Positions 1 to 9,235 are shown, numbered from the stretch's first letter. The stretch: 64,000 nucleotides of DNA from Clostridiales bacterium Firm_16 (GCA_001604185.1 LVAV01000006.1:47504-111503), one strand, 5' to 3'. Translations and numbers: made by a program. The notes: generated from the letters alone by a model not told the origin.

Positions 1-48
1 CACCAAGGAGATCGCCGCCACTCTCAAAATCGTCGTTAGCTTTCTCAT
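1..48 (-). CDS. N-terminus of an exported protein, cut by the window edge
   Basis: Only the first 16 codons are present, reading MRKLTTILRVAAISLV from an ATG at 48. A textbook ribosome site (aggaggaa) lies just upstream. Basic residues followed by a hydrophobic run look like the start of a signal peptide. A LacI-type operator-like palindrome lies about 50 bp upstream, matching one in front of the sugar ABC transporter near 9.2 kb, so this could be another sugar-related exported protein such as a binding protein. That role is inference; the product itself cannot be identified. Confidence 0.6.
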   Translation of the reverse strand, partial: MRKLTTILRVAAISLV

Positions 49-97
49 AGTTTCTTCCTCCTACACTGTCCTTTATAGTATAGACAATTGAAGAGAG

Positions 98-110
98 GGA
101 AACGTTACAA
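98..110. promoter_or_regulatory. LacI-family-like operator upstream of the truncated gene
   Basis: The sequence GAAACGTTAC occurs here. Its reverse complement, GTAACGTTTC, is found exactly at 9236-9245 in the sugar transporter promoter region. The AACGTT core with flanking GA/TC is typical of LacI/GalR operators. Nearby on the minus strand an AT-rich stretch (tatactataaa) could hold a -10 element. No regulator gene of this family is visible in the window. Confidence 0.45.
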
Positions 111-158
111 CTATTTTCGAAAAACTTCTATCGTGATTATTCCGCGTGAAAAAAGCTC

Positions 159-1316
159 TTAATCATTCGCGTCCAGTTCTTTTTCCATCATGAAGTCGTC
201 GCAGATGAAACCCTCGCCGATGTCGGTCTTCTTCTCTTCCACGATGCGGAAGCCGCGGCGCAGGTAGGCGCGGAGCGGCACGTAGTTGCGCTTGTTGACG
301 TAGAGACGAACCTTCTTCTTGCCCAGTTCTCTCGCCACATTCTCCGCCTTATCGAAAAGCACTATACTTCTTCTTTCGCCGCGGAAGGGCTTCATGAGAT
401 AGAGTTTGCTCAGGAGCAGCGCGTCGTCCTCCTCCGGCTTCACGCCCATGTAGCCGATGGGGGTGTCGCCCAGCACCAGCAGGAAGTACTGGTAGCCCTC
501 TTCCCGGATCGCGTGGTCGATGGCGGGCATACTCTGGAACTTCTCCACCATGTAGTTGATCTGCTCCTGGGAGATGATCTTCGGGAAATGCTCGTTCCAG
601 ATGATCTGGGCCAGGGAAACCACCGCCATTTTTCTCGTCGGGGATGTGACCGGCAGCACCTGCACGCTGGACAGCTGCTCGATGATCTTCGGGATTTCGT
701 TCAGGGATTTCACCACCACATCTGCGGCTGTCACGTTCTGTCCGCCGCTGGTGGGGTTATCGTAGCCGACAGTGTACATTCCTGCCATACGGCCGGCCTG
801 CACGCCTGCGGTCGAGTCTTCAACTACCAGGCAGCGCTCGGGATCGATGTCCAGGCGGCTCGCTGCCAGCAGGAAAATATCCGGCATGGGTTTGCCGTTT
901 TCTACTTCGGCTCCGGTGGCAAATACTTCAACATAAGGCCAGAGGTTGAGGTGGTCGAATACCGCTTCCACATAGTCCTGTCGGGAGGAGGAAGCCACCG
1001 CGATGCGGATGCCTTTGGAATGGCAGAAGTCCAGAAGTTCCGTAAGGCCTTCGGAGCGCTCCAGTCCGGATTCCGGAATGCCGGATACGTTCTTCTTCCA
1101 CTGCAGTTCGATAAGGTCTTCCACAGACGCGGGAATGTCGTATTTGGCCTTCATGGCGGTCCACAGGTCTTCGCTGGAACGTCCGACGTACGGACGGATG
1201 GCTTCGTACGCGCCCTTGGCGCCGTAGCTCTCGAGGATCGATGTCGTGGTCTGGTCATGGAAAGGTTCGCTGTCCAGCAGCACGCCATCCATATCGAAAA
1301 TCACTGCAGAAATCAT
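159..1316 (-). CDS. HAD-family phosphatase fused to a GNAT acetyltransferase
   Basis: A 385-residue two-domain protein. Residues 1 to about 215 form a beta-phosphoglucomutase-like HAD hydrolase: the nucleophile motif DMDG gives Asp8 and Asp10, SSS lies near 108, GKP near 142 and VVEDS near 166. Residues from about 230 to 380 resemble a GNAT N-acetyltransferase: an IGYMGV strand, a LYLMKPFRGE acetyl-CoA-loop-like segment and a YLRRGF motif near the end. HAD enzymes of this group act on sugar phosphates or small phosphoesters; GNAT enzymes transfer acetyl from acetyl-CoA. Substrates are unknown. The start is supported by aaaggag five bases upstream of the ATG. Confidence 0.8.
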   Translation of the reverse strand: MISAVIFDMDGVLLDSEPFHDQTTTSILESYGAKGAYEAIRPYVGRSSEDLWTAMKAKYDIPASVEDLIELQWKKNVSGIPESGLERSEGLTELLDFCHSKGIRIAVASSSRQDYVEAVFDHLNLWPYVEVFATGAEVENGKPMPDIFLLAASRLDIDPERCLVVEDSTAGVQAGRMAGMYTVGYDNPTSGGQNVTAADVVVKSLNEIPKIIEQLSSVQVLPVTSPTRKMAVVSLAQIIWNEHFPKIISQEQINYMVEKFQSMPAIDHAIREEGYQYFLLVLGDTPIGYMGVKPEEDDALLLSKLYLMKPFRGERRSIVLFDKAENVARELGKKKVRLYVNKRNYVPLRAYLRRGFRIVEEKKTDIGEGFICDDFMMEKELDAND

Positions 1317-1435
1317 GTTGGCTCCTTTTTGTCCTGTGCGCGGTGCGGCGCTTCGTTTCTGACCTTCACGGCTCGTCCGGCGCGCCGCTCTATTTCTGAT
1401 GCGGCCGCCGCGTTGGGGCGCGCCGCGCTCGTTCT

Positions 1436-2833
1436 TCAGTTATTCTCCATCATGTCGATGCCGGTGTCGTAGTTCGGGTAATTGCCCGTGAAGCATGCAT
1501 CGCAGAAAGAATGCGTCTTGTCGCCGATGAGGTCGCCCAGGGAATCCACTTCCAGATAGCCCAGGGAGTCGGCGCCCAAGATATCGCGGATCTCATCCAG
1601 CGTGTGCTGGCACGCGATCAGCATATCGCAGCTCGGCACGTCAGTGCCGTAGTAACACGGAGAAATAAACGGCGGCGAGCTGATACGTACATGCACCTCC
1701 GTCGCGCCCGCTTCCCGCAGCATGGTCACGATGTTGGCCATAGTGGTACCACGCACGATGGAGTCGTCGATCAGGACCACGCGCTTGCCCTTCACCGCCG
1801 TCGCCACAGGGTTGAGCTTGATGCGCACCGCTTCCTGACGTTGGTCCTGGGCCGGCTTAATAAACGTCCTGCCGATGTAAGTGTTTTTGACAAAACCGCG
1901 TACCGCCGGGATGCCGGATTCTTCGGCAAAACCACTGGCCGCGTCGAGTCCGGATTCGGGAACTCCGATGACCACGTCAGCTTCGACGGGATGCTGGCGG
2001 GCGAGAAGTCGTCCTGCCTGCAGGCGGGCTTCGTAGACGCTCTTGCCGTCGATGCGGCTGTCGGGTCTGGCGAAATAAATATATTCGAAAATGCACATAT
2101 TGCAGATGCCTCTGCAGTGTGTGCGGATGCTCTGAATGCCGTCTTCACCTACCACCACGATCTCGCCCGGCTCGACGTCGCGCTCGTATTTGGCGCCGAC
2201 TGCGTCGAGGGCGCAGGTCTCGGAGGCGAAAACATAGGAGTTGCCGATTCTGCCCATGCAAAGTGGCTTGAATCCGTACGGGTCGCGGGCGGCGATGAGT
2301 TTCTTCGGGCTCATGACCAGCAGAGCATATCCGCCCTGGATCTGTTCCATGGCCTTCTCCACTGCCGTCTCGACCGAAGGCGTGCGGGTCCGCTCCTTCG
2401 CCACGAGGTAGGCAATGATCTCGGAGTCCACCGTCGTCTGAAAAAAAGCACCCTCTTCCTCCAGTTTTTTTCGCAAGGTAATGGCGTTGGTGAGGTTGCC
2501 GTTATGGGCAAGGGACAACGTACCTTTGACGTACTGGGTGACGAGGGGCTGGGTGTTCTTCAGGATACTTGCGCCGGTGGTGGAATATCTGACGTGTCCG
2601 ATGGCGATCGTGCCGGTCAGGGAGTCGAGCACGGAGTGGTTAAACACTTCGCTGACCAGGCCCATGTTCTTGTGGCAGCGGATCCATCCGTCGTTATTGA
2701 TTGCGATGCCGCAGCTCTCCTGGCCACGATGCTGGAGTGCGAAAAGACCGTAGTAAACCAGTGGAGCAATCTTCAGACCATCTCTGTCGAAAATACCGAA
2801 AACTCCACATTCTTCATGGCGGGAACCTATCAT
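1436..2833 (-). CDS. purF: Amidophosphoribosyltransferase (glutamine PRPP amidotransferase)
   Basis: A 465-residue enzyme of the first committed step of purine synthesis, converting PRPP and glutamine to phosphoribosylamine. The N-terminus has an eight-residue propeptide before Cys9 (EECGVFGIFD), the Ntn-type glutaminase nucleophile after processing. The PRPP loop VLIDDSIVRGTT lies in the C-terminal half. Cysteines in ICNMC, PSCDM and CDACF positions fit the Fe-S-containing Bacillus-type enzyme. The gene stands apart from other pur genes except purC at 48.5 kb. An aggtgatg ribosome site precedes the ATG. Confidence 0.95.
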   Translation of the reverse strand: MIGSRHEECGVFGIFDRDGLKIAPLVYYGLFALQHRGQESCGIAINNDGWIRCHKNMGLVSEVFNHSVLDSLTGTIAIGHVRYSTTGASILKNTQPLVTQYVKGTLSLAHNGNLTNAITLRKKLEEEGAFFQTTVDSEIIAYLVAKERTRTPSVETAVEKAMEQIQGGYALLVMSPKKLIAARDPYGFKPLCMGRIGNSYVFASETCALDAVGAKYERDVEPGEIVVVGEDGIQSIRTHCRGICNMCIFEYIYFARPDSRIDGKSVYEARLQAGRLLARQHPVEADVVIGVPESGLDAASGFAEESGIPAVRGFVKNTYIGRTFIKPAQDQRQEAVRIKLNPVATAVKGKRVVLIDDSIVRGTTMANIVTMLREAGATEVHVRISSPPFISPCYYGTDVPSCDMLIACQHTLDEIRDILGADSLGYLEVDSLGDLIGDKTHSFCDACFTGNYPNYDTGIDMMENN

Positions 2834-2935
2834 ACGACATCACCTGCTTTCTCTTTCGAGAACATTTTATTGGATGCATCTTTCTCCGTCAATGCGATAT
2901 ACTAATAAGAAATGAACGGAAAGGAACCAGTTTTC

Positions 2936-3883
2936 GTGTCAATCTGCTTAAAAAGCTCTTATTCGTGTTGTGCGTTGTGTCCGCGTGTTTGTGGGGTGGA
3001 CCGCAGTAGCGGTGCCACCGGTTTCTGCGGCATGTCTTCGGAACTTCGTATCTCGCGGGTGGGGCTGCATATGTGGGAGGAGCCTTGTCTTTCCGGCACC
3101 CGCGGCTCCGGCACGATTTTCTTCACCGGCTGCAACCTCGGGTGCGTGTTCTGCCAGAACTATGAGATCAGCCGCCGCGTAGGGCGCGGGGCGGGAGTTG
3201 GCAAAGTGAGTGACCCCACTACATGCCACATAAAGCCGGGCAAGTTCTTTTCCATAGAAGACTTCGCACAAGCCATGCTCTCCCTTCAGAGCCAGGGCGC
3301 GCACAACATCAACTTCGTGACCGGCACCCACTACATTCCGCATATCGTGGAGGGCGTGCGGCTGGCCCGCGAGCAGGGGCTCGTTCTTCCGACGCTTTAC
3401 AACTGCGGCGGCTACGAGTCCGTCGAGGCGCTGCGCCTGCTGGATGGCACCATCGACATCTACCTGCCTGACATGAAGTTCTTCTCCCCCGATGTGTCGA
3501 GAAAATACTGCGGCGCGCGGGATTACTTCGAACGCAGCCGCGACGCCATCGCCGAGATGGTTCGCCAGTGCCCCGTGCAGGAGTTCGACAGCGACGGGAT
3601 CATGCGCCGCGGCGTCATCGTCCGCCACCTGATGCTGCCGGGTCTGCTTTTCGACACCAAGCACATCCTTGATTATCTCACCGAGACTTACGGCAACCAG
3701 ATCACCATCAGCCTCATGAATCAGTACACCCCTATGCCGGGTGTTCCCGAGGAGCTCGCGACCCCGCTGAATCCCAAGCACTACGAGTCCATGGTCAACT
3801 ACCTCTCCATCCTCGGTCAGGAAAACGCCTACACCCAGGAAGGCGGCACCGTCAGCGAAAGCTTCATCCCCGATTTCGAGTGA
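2936..3883 (+). CDS. PflX-like radical SAM protein
   Basis: A radical SAM protein of the PflX-like group (COG1313 type, related to pyruvate formate-lyase activases). The cluster motif is CNLGCVFC, preceded by an N-terminal cysteine-rich segment (CALCPRVCG) and FC typical of this group. IYLPDMKF and MNQYTPMPG match conserved stretches. I place the start at GTG 2936, which has ggaaagga nine bases upstream (315 residues). The earlier ATG at 2912 has no ribosome site and lies only a few bases after a TATACT element at 2898-2903. The substrate is unknown; a glycyl-radical-enzyme activase role is only inference. The gene is divergent from purF. Confidence 0.82.
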   Translation: MSICLKSSYSCCALCPRVCGVDRSSGATGFCGMSSELRISRVGLHMWEEPCLSGTRGSGTIFFTGCNLGCVFCQNYEISRRVGRGAGVGKVSDPTTCHIKPGKFFSIEDFAQAMLSLQSQGAHNINFVTGTHYIPHIVEGVRLAREQGLVLPTLYNCGGYESVEALRLLDGTIDIYLPDMKFFSPDVSRKYCGARDYFERSRDAIAEMVRQCPVQEFDSDGIMRRGVIVRHLMLPGLLFDTKHILDYLTETYGNQITISLMNQYTPMPGVPEELATPLNPKHYESMVNYLSILGQENAYTQEGGTVSESFIPDFE

Positions 3884-4136
3884 TCCTTCGGCTGCGACGG
3901 GTCCTGGCGGCTGGATGTGGTCGATTCTCTGGATGCGGTCGATTGTCAGAAGGCGCGTCTGAATTGACGCACTGATCTGACACACTTTCTGACGCAAAGC
4001 TGTGAGGCGGTCGCATATGCAAAAGATCTATGTTTTTGTTATACTTAACACATGCGTGGCGCGAAACGTGCGAACAATGACCGTCTGCCGACCGTGCCTC
4101 ACTCACCTAATACCCGCGAAAGGAGTCTGCCTGTTC

Positions 4137-5090
4137 ATGAACGAAGAGATCATCCAGGATTCTGTGTCCCTGGGACACGATGATTTCGACGATACTACGC
4201 CGATCATATACAACCAGCCGGTCAAGCAGTTCTCCAAATGGGTCCTCAACGGTGACGAGGAGGAAGTGGATTTCGTACCGAACACCAGTATCCGCATCTG
4301 GTATAACAACCAGTACCGGAACTATCCGATCCACAAGCACGACGCGCTGGAAGTTTGCATTCCGATTGAGAACGAGTACAAGTACATCGTCGGTTCGAAG
4401 TCCTATACGCTTGTTCCCGGAGACATCTTCATTCTCCCGCCGAACATTCCGCACGAGATTGAATGCGAACACGAAGGCTGCAGATTCATCTATCTTTTCA
4501 AGCTTTCCTTCCTCAAAGATCTGTTCGAGTATTCTTTCTTGAACGACTACTTCAAGGAAGTGCACCTGATCAACGAAGCGAATTACCAGAACTACGGTCA
4601 GATGTATTCGGCCTTCATGTGGATCAACGATCAGTATTTCATGTACGAGAACATGGTGCTGGAGATGCCGATCTATTCCAAACTTCTGAATATCCTTTCC
4701 ATGTTTGTCCGCACGAACCCGCAGTTCACGCCGATCCGCATGGAGGACGCCAAGACCAAGGACAAATACACGAAGTTCAAGGCGTTGATCAATCACATCA
4801 ACTCCCACTTCATGGATGAAATCACGCTGGAGTGGGCTGCGGACTACGTCGGTTTCTCGAAGTTCCATTTCACCCGGCTTTTTAAGGAATACACGGACGT
4901 TACCTTCTACGACTACCTGCTGCACAGACGAATGCAGGCAGCACGTGTTTTGCTGTCCGACTCCAACAAAACCGTAACTGAGATCGCGTTCCAGGCCGGC
5001 TTCAACAACCTTACCAGTTTCACCCGAAGCTTCAAGAAGTACACCGGCCTGACCCCATCCCAGTACCGGCTCAGCAAGAGCAAGCTCTGA
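4137..5090 (+). CDS. AraC-family transcriptional regulator with cupin sensor domain
   Basis: A 317-residue regulator. The N-terminal half is a cupin-type ligand-binding fold (PIHKHDALEV with paired histidines, then PGDIFILPPNIPHE). The C-terminal 100 residues form two AraC helix-turn-helix units (LEWAADYVGFSKFHFTRLFK and EIAFQAGFNNLTSFTRSFKK). Such proteins usually sense sugars and control transport or glycosidase genes. The start at 4137 is chosen because aaaggag lies about 12 bases upstream; an upstream in-frame ATG at 4002 would add a Cys-rich, poorly supported extension. It converges on the sugar ABC operon across a repeat array and may regulate it (inference). The 250 bases before it show no clear element beyond a weak TATACT. 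Confidence 0.9.
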   Translation: MNEEIIQDSVSLGHDDFDDTTPIIYNQPVKQFSKWVLNGDEEEVDFVPNTSIRIWYNNQYRNYPIHKHDALEVCIPIENEYKYIVGSKSYTLVPGDIFILPPNIPHEIECEHEGCRFIYLFKLSFLKDLFEYSFLNDYFKEVHLINEANYQNYGQMYSAFMWINDQYFMYENMVLEMPIYSKLLNILSMFVRTNPQFTPIRMEDAKTKDKYTKFKALINHINSHFMDEITLEWAADYVGFSKFHFTRLFKEYTDVTFYDYLLHRRMQAARVLLSDSNKTVTEIAFQAGFNNLTSFTRSFKKYTGLTPSQYRLSKSKL

Positions 5091-5149
5091 GCACTTCCCT
5101 TTCTCACACTATATCGATTTGCGAAAACAGGCATGAACTCTGACTAGTG

Positions 5150-5480
5150 CCTTGTTGTTCTGTGTCATGTTCTACATTTTTGAAAAACCAGGACGGAACA
5201 CAGAACAAACCCTTGTTGTTCTGTGTCATGTTCTACATTTTTGAAAAACCAGGACGGAACACAGAACAAACCCTTGTTGTTCTGTGCTGTGTTCTACATT
5301 TTTGAAAAAACAGGACGGAACGCAGAACAAACCCTTGTTGTTCTGTGTCGTGTTCTACATTTTTGAAAAAACAGGACGGAATGCAGAACAAACCCTTGTT
5401 GTTCTGTGTCGTGTTCTACATTTTTGAAAAACCAGGACGGAACGCAGAACAAACCCTTGTTGCTCTGTGTCGTGTTCTAC
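5150..5480. repeat. Tandem array of 61-bp palindromic units
   Basis: Five complete 61-bp units start at 5150, 5211, 5272, 5333 and 5394; a sixth, partial unit runs 5455-5480. Each unit contains 11-bp inverted arms, TTGTTCTGTGT and ACACAGAACAA, spanning 54 bp, with an inner TTTTTGAAAAA palindrome. Units 1 and 2 have perfect arms; units 3 to 5 change the right arm to a G-T pair. The array fills the gap between the convergent AraC gene and the sugar ABC operon. It has no open frame and no variable spacers, so it is not a CRISPR. Confidence 0.95.
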
Positions 5481-5511
5481 TCATAATGGAAAACCTACTT
5501 TCATAGCCAAA

Positions 5512-5546
5512 CAAAAAAGGCTGCCTCCGTTTCCGGAAGCAGCCTG
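5512..5546 (-). terminator. Intrinsic terminator of the sugar ABC operon
   Basis: The stem AGGCTGC...GCAGCCT with a further GGAAG/CTTCC-like inner pairing is followed on the minus strand by a run of six T (5513-5518). It lies about 45 bases after the last permease gene. Confidence 0.88.
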
Positions 5547-5591
5547 ATTTTGTTCTTTTGTATTTCGATTTCTCGAAATAACTTCGGGCTC

Positions 5592-6479
5592 TTAACCCTT
5601 AACGCTACCGAGAGCGATACCGCTTACAATGTACTTAGACAGAAGCAGGTAGATAACGATCAACGGCAGAGCTGTTGTAGAAAGACCGACATAGATACAA
5701 CCATATTCACGTCTGTAAATATCACCGTTCAGAAGAGCTACCATGATAGGCATGGTGTAGTTCTTGGTCTTGTTGAACAGGATCAACGGCAGGAAGTAGT
5801 TGTTCCATGAACCTACGAATGCGAAGATAGCCTGTGTAGCCATAGCCGGCTTCATGATCGGCACAACGATCGTATTAAAGGTTCTGAACTCACTCGCACC
5901 GTCGATACGTGCGGACTCTACGATTTCCATCGAGAGAGCACCTTCCAGATACTGCTTCATGAAGAATACTGTCATCGGAGCAGCGATAGCCGGAAGAATG
6001 AGCATCAACTTATTATCGGTCAGGTGCAGCTTATAACATGTGCTGTAGAAACCGATCATAGTTACTGTACCAGGAAGCATCATGATACCCATGATCAAAC
6101 CGAAGAAAGCCTTCTTCAACTTCCACTCGTAAGCGTAAATAGCATAAGCTGTCAAGCTTGAGAAGTATACATTAAGAATGGTAACACTTGCGGAAATGAT
6201 GAAAGAGTTCTTCATACCTGTAAGTGCATCGAAGGTCTTCATCTTCTTCAGGGCCTTGATGTTTGCCATCAAGTACTTCTCCGGGATCAAGCTAACTGCG
6301 TTGGCCTGAATCGAAGCAGTAGATCTTGTAGCATTGACCAACATACAGATGAATGGCCACAGGCTCAAGATTGCGAAGATCGAACATACAGTATAGATAA
6401 CTGTCTTAAAGATGATCGAGTCTCTCTTACGGGAGCGCATAACTACTGGTTTCTTGATTGTTTCTTCATTAGTCGCCAT
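5592..6479 (-). CDS. Carbohydrate ABC transporter permease (MalG/LacG type)
   Basis: A 295-residue inner-membrane permease with about six hydrophobic segments and the EAA loop ESARIDGASEFRTFNTIVVP that contacts the ATPase. It pairs with the preceding permease to form the channel for a sugar or oligosaccharide. The start has aaaggag seven bases upstream and follows the first permease by three bases. No ATPase gene is in the operon; such CUT1 systems often share an MsmX-type ATPase encoded elsewhere (family knowledge). Confidence 0.93.
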   Translation of the reverse strand: MATNEETIKKPVVMRSRKRDSIIFKTVIYTVCSIFAILSLWPFICMLVNATRSTASIQANAVSLIPEKYLMANIKALKKMKTFDALTGMKNSFIISASVTILNVYFSSLTAYAIYAYEWKLKKAFFGLIMGIMMLPGTVTMIGFYSTCYKLHLTDNKLMLILPAIAAPMTVFFMKQYLEGALSMEIVESARIDGASEFRTFNTIVVPIMKPAMATQAIFAFVGSWNNYFLPLILFNKTKNYTMPIMVALLNGDIYRREYGCIYVGLSTTALPLIVIYLLLSKYIVSGIALGSVKG

Positions 6480-6482
6480 GTA

Positions 6483-7469
6483 TTACGCTCCTTTCTGTGC
6501 AAGCTTTGCACGTTTTAATTCTTGCTTTCTCAGTTTCTTCAACTTAGCAGCGTCCTTATCTCTCAGGAACCAGAACAACATGCAAGAGAAGAAGATAACG
6601 ATGAAGAACAAGAGAATACTTGCTGCAGCAGCACGATTATACTTATAAGGCTTCTTGAAAGCCGTGTTGTAAATATAGATCGCGACTGTTGTGGTTGCAC
6701 GGTCCGGTCCACCTGTGTTAAACAGGATCGGAATATCGAACATACTCAGACCACCGATCAAACTCGTAACGAGTGTAAACAACATGATCGGACGAACACT
6801 TGGAATAGTGATCTTCCAGAATTTCTTCCATCTGTTTGCACCGTCGATTTCTGCAGCTTCGAAGATTTCCGGATTGATACCGATTACTGCCGCGATCAAG
6901 GTGATCATAGTAGAACCGTACCATTGCCAGCATTGGATAAACTCTACGATTGCTCTCGTTGCTGTCTTACTCAGAACGAAGTTGTATGCTTTCTTGAGAA
7001 TACCAATCTTAACAAGGAAATCATTGATAGGTCCAATAGGATATGCGAACAATGTATTGAACAGGATAGCTACTGTAGCTGCTGTGATAATGTTCGGCAT
7101 ATAGAATACTACTTTATAGAATCCCTGGCCTCTAACTTTTACACGGTTATCTGTGAACCATGCAGAGAGAAGTAATGCCAACCCTAACTGTGGAATAAAG
7201 TTTATGATCCAGATTCTTGCTGTCGTGATTAACGACTCAAGGAAAAAGCTCATCGCACCGGAACTTCTCTTCTTAAAGAGATACTTGAAGTTTTCAAGCG
7301 GATCCTTGAGGATCTTAAGAGCCGGAGGAATAGCACCCTCGTGATTAGTAAATCCGATGATCAGCGTGTAGCAGACCGGATACAACGTAAATACTAAGAA
7401 AGTAAGAAAAAAGGGAAGAGCAAACAGGTATCCGAATTTTGAATAAGTAACGAGCTTCTTTTTCTTCAA
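6483..7469 (-). CDS. Carbohydrate ABC transporter permease (MalF/LacF type)
   Basis: A 328-residue permease with six or so membrane segments and the coupling loop EAAEIDGANRWKKFWKITIP. It begins at a TTG codon (first residues KKKKLVTYS after the start) with ggtggtg about eight bases upstream; no ATG fits better. The C-terminus ends in a Lys/Arg-rich cytoplasmic tail. It is the second gene of the operon and is separated from the binding-protein gene by a hairpin likely to lower its expression relative to that gene. Confidence 0.92.
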   Translation of the reverse strand: MKKKKLVTYSKFGYLFALPFFLTFLVFTLYPVCYTLIIGFTNHEGAIPPALKILKDPLENFKYLFKKRSSGAMSFFLESLITTARIWIINFIPQLGLALLLSAWFTDNRVKVRGQGFYKVVFYMPNIITAATVAILFNTLFAYPIGPINDFLVKIGILKKAYNFVLSKTATRAIVEFIQCWQWYGSTMITLIAAVIGINPEIFEAAEIDGANRWKKFWKITIPSVRPIMLFTLVTSLIGGLSMFDIPILFNTGGPDRATTTVAIYIYNTAFKKPYKYNRAAAASILLFFIVIFFSCMLFWFLRDKDAAKLKKLRKQELKRAKLAQKGA

Positions 7470-7504
7470 AATATTACACCACCGTTCACTAATTTAAGAT
7501 AAAA

Positions 7505-7540
7505 GAAACGAGGCGGCGAAATCACTTTCGTCCGCCTCGA
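7505..7540 (-). terminator. Intercistronic hairpin, partial terminator or attenuator
   Basis: Strong stem GAGGCGG...CCGCCTC extended by CGAAA/TTTCG, then gTTTCTTTT on the minus strand. It sits between the binding-protein gene and the two permease genes. Such hairpins in sugar ABC operons keep the binding protein in excess by terminating part of the transcripts or protecting the upstream mRNA. Confidence 0.75.
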
Positions 7541-7582
7541 ATCTTTAAGTTTTAATAGTAGTTAGTTAAACTAGCTTACAGA

Positions 7583-9121
7583 TTACACACCAGAAACATC
7601 GATATCGAGTGCTTCAGCAGCGTCCTTCAGCTTAGCCTTAACGTCGTCTACGCTAGCGATCTTACCATGAGCGTACTCATTAACGATATTCTGGAAAGTA
7701 CCGTTGAGGTCAGCATCATATTCGCACTTGCACTTAGAAGAAGCGTAAGATGTAGCATCTACGAAGATCTGGAACGGGTTCTGACCGCCGAGGAAGTCCA
7801 TGGAACCATCAGACATCTTCATAACTGTATCGGAAGCAACTGTATCCTTAGCAGCTGTGATAGACAGAGTCTGGTTAGCCCAACCATACTGGAGACCATC
7901 CTTTGTGCAATCAAGTGTTACCCACTCGATGAACTTCTGGATGAATTCCTTCTTAGCGTCGTCAGCTACAGCAGCCTTGTTAGCGCAGAGCCAAGAACCG
8001 CCCCACCAGAAACCTACCGGCGGAACACATACTGCGAAGTCGCCCCAGCCCTTAGCTGTATCCGGCTTATCGTCAGTCTTGCACTGAGCAGCGATAACGT
8101 AGTTGATCAACCAAGCAGGTCCGAACCAACCAAATACTTTCTTCTCACCAGCGTTGATCATGTCAGCGTTCCAAGCCGGCTGCCAAGCTGTTGTATCGTT
8201 TGTGTAACCATTGTCGATCAGCTTCTTAGCGATCTCGATGTACTCTGATCTAGCCGGGTCGATGTTGAGCTTGCCGTCAACTACCCACGGAGTAGCAGAA
8301 GCCTTCTCACATACGTTCCAAACGTCACCAAGACCAGAAACGATTGCGATATTCTTTTCCTTCAGCTTCTCAGCAGCTTCCCAGAACTTGTCCCACTTCT
8401 GTGTACCAGCACCGATAGCAGCCTCAACTGTAGCCTGATCGTCAGAACCGAATACTTCCTTAGCGATGCTTCTTCTGTAGATGAAAGCACCACCTGTGCA
8501 CTGATAGCAGAGAGCCTTCAGTGTACCCTCGTTGTTAGAACCGAGGTCTACTGTGTAGCCAGCGATACCAGCTGCCTTGATCTTGTTGTCAAGATCGTCG
8601 ATGAAATCCTTGTAATCAGCAGCATAGGACTCGAAGTCACCACGTGTGTAAGGCAGAATGTAGTCAGCCTCAGCAACGTAGAGGTCCGGAGCTGTGTCGC
8701 CACCAGCCTTGAGAGCAGCATTCAGCTTTGTCTCATAGCCCTGGTTGTCGTTGTTGCAGTACATAGCGTCAACCTTGTACTTAGCATCAAGATCCGGGTA
8801 CTTAGCCAGGAACTCACCGATCATGTTCGGGACTTCGTTGGACATAGCGTAAACCTTGATTACCTGAGAACCTTTACCGAAAGAAAGAGCATGCTCTTCG
8901 TCAGTGGAAACGGTTGTCTCATCCTCGGAAGATTCCTCAGATGCGCTTGTGTCATCTGCAGAAGACTCAGCTGTTGTTGTGTCGTCAGCAGAAGAAGCTG
9001 CAGTTGTTGTTGTCTCAGCCTTCTTAGTGGTGGTTGTTGTGGTGGAATCCGAAGAATCACAGCCTGCAAACAGTCCAGCGCACAGTGAGAAGCAAAGAAC
9101 ACTTGCAATAATTTTTTTCAT
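7583..9121 (-). CDS. Carbohydrate ABC transporter substrate-binding lipoprotein
   Basis: A 512-residue extracellular lipoprotein. The signal peptide ends in LFAGC, followed by a Thr/Ser/Glu/Asp-rich linker of about 75 residues and then a family 1 sugar-binding fold (VIKVYAMSNEVP strand, later WQPAWNADM and FAVCVPPVGFWWGGSW). The aromatic-rich stretches fit a sugar site. The start at 9121 has aggagg seven bases upstream; earlier in-frame starts lack this and would bury the signal peptide. It is the first gene of the operon; operator-like palindromes lie upstream. Confidence 0.93.
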   Translation of the reverse strand: MKKIIASVLCFSLCAGLFAGCDSSDSTTTTTTKKAETTTTAASSADDTTTAESSADDTSASEESSEDETTVSTDEEHALSFGKGSQVIKVYAMSNEVPNMIGEFLAKYPDLDAKYKVDAMYCNNDNQGYETKLNAALKAGGDTAPDLYVAEADYILPYTRGDFESYAADYKDFIDDLDNKIKAAGIAGYTVDLGSNNEGTLKALCYQCTGGAFIYRRSIAKEVFGSDDQATVEAAIGAGTQKWDKFWEAAEKLKEKNIAIVSGLGDVWNVCEKASATPWVVDGKLNIDPARSEYIEIAKKLIDNGYTNDTTAWQPAWNADMINAGEKKVFGWFGPAWLINYVIAAQCKTDDKPDTAKGWGDFAVCVPPVGFWWGGSWLCANKAAVADDAKKEFIQKFIEWVTLDCTKDGLQYGWANQTLSITAAKDTVASDTVMKMSDGSMDFLGGQNPFQIFVDATSYASSKCKCEYDADLNGTFQNIVNEYAHGKIASVDDVKAKLKDAAEALDIDVSGV

Positions 9122-9235
9122 ATCGTCCTCCTGATATTTGTAGATTTGTGACGAAATTTTCGCCCGCTTCTTGTAACTACACGTACATAATACCCATTGC
9201 AACCACTTCCTTCTTTGCGTATCTTGCGAATTGAG

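Noticed and set aside
5150..5480. CRISPR array
   Set aside because: The whole 61-bp unit is conserved including the part that would be a spacer, and no cas genes are near.
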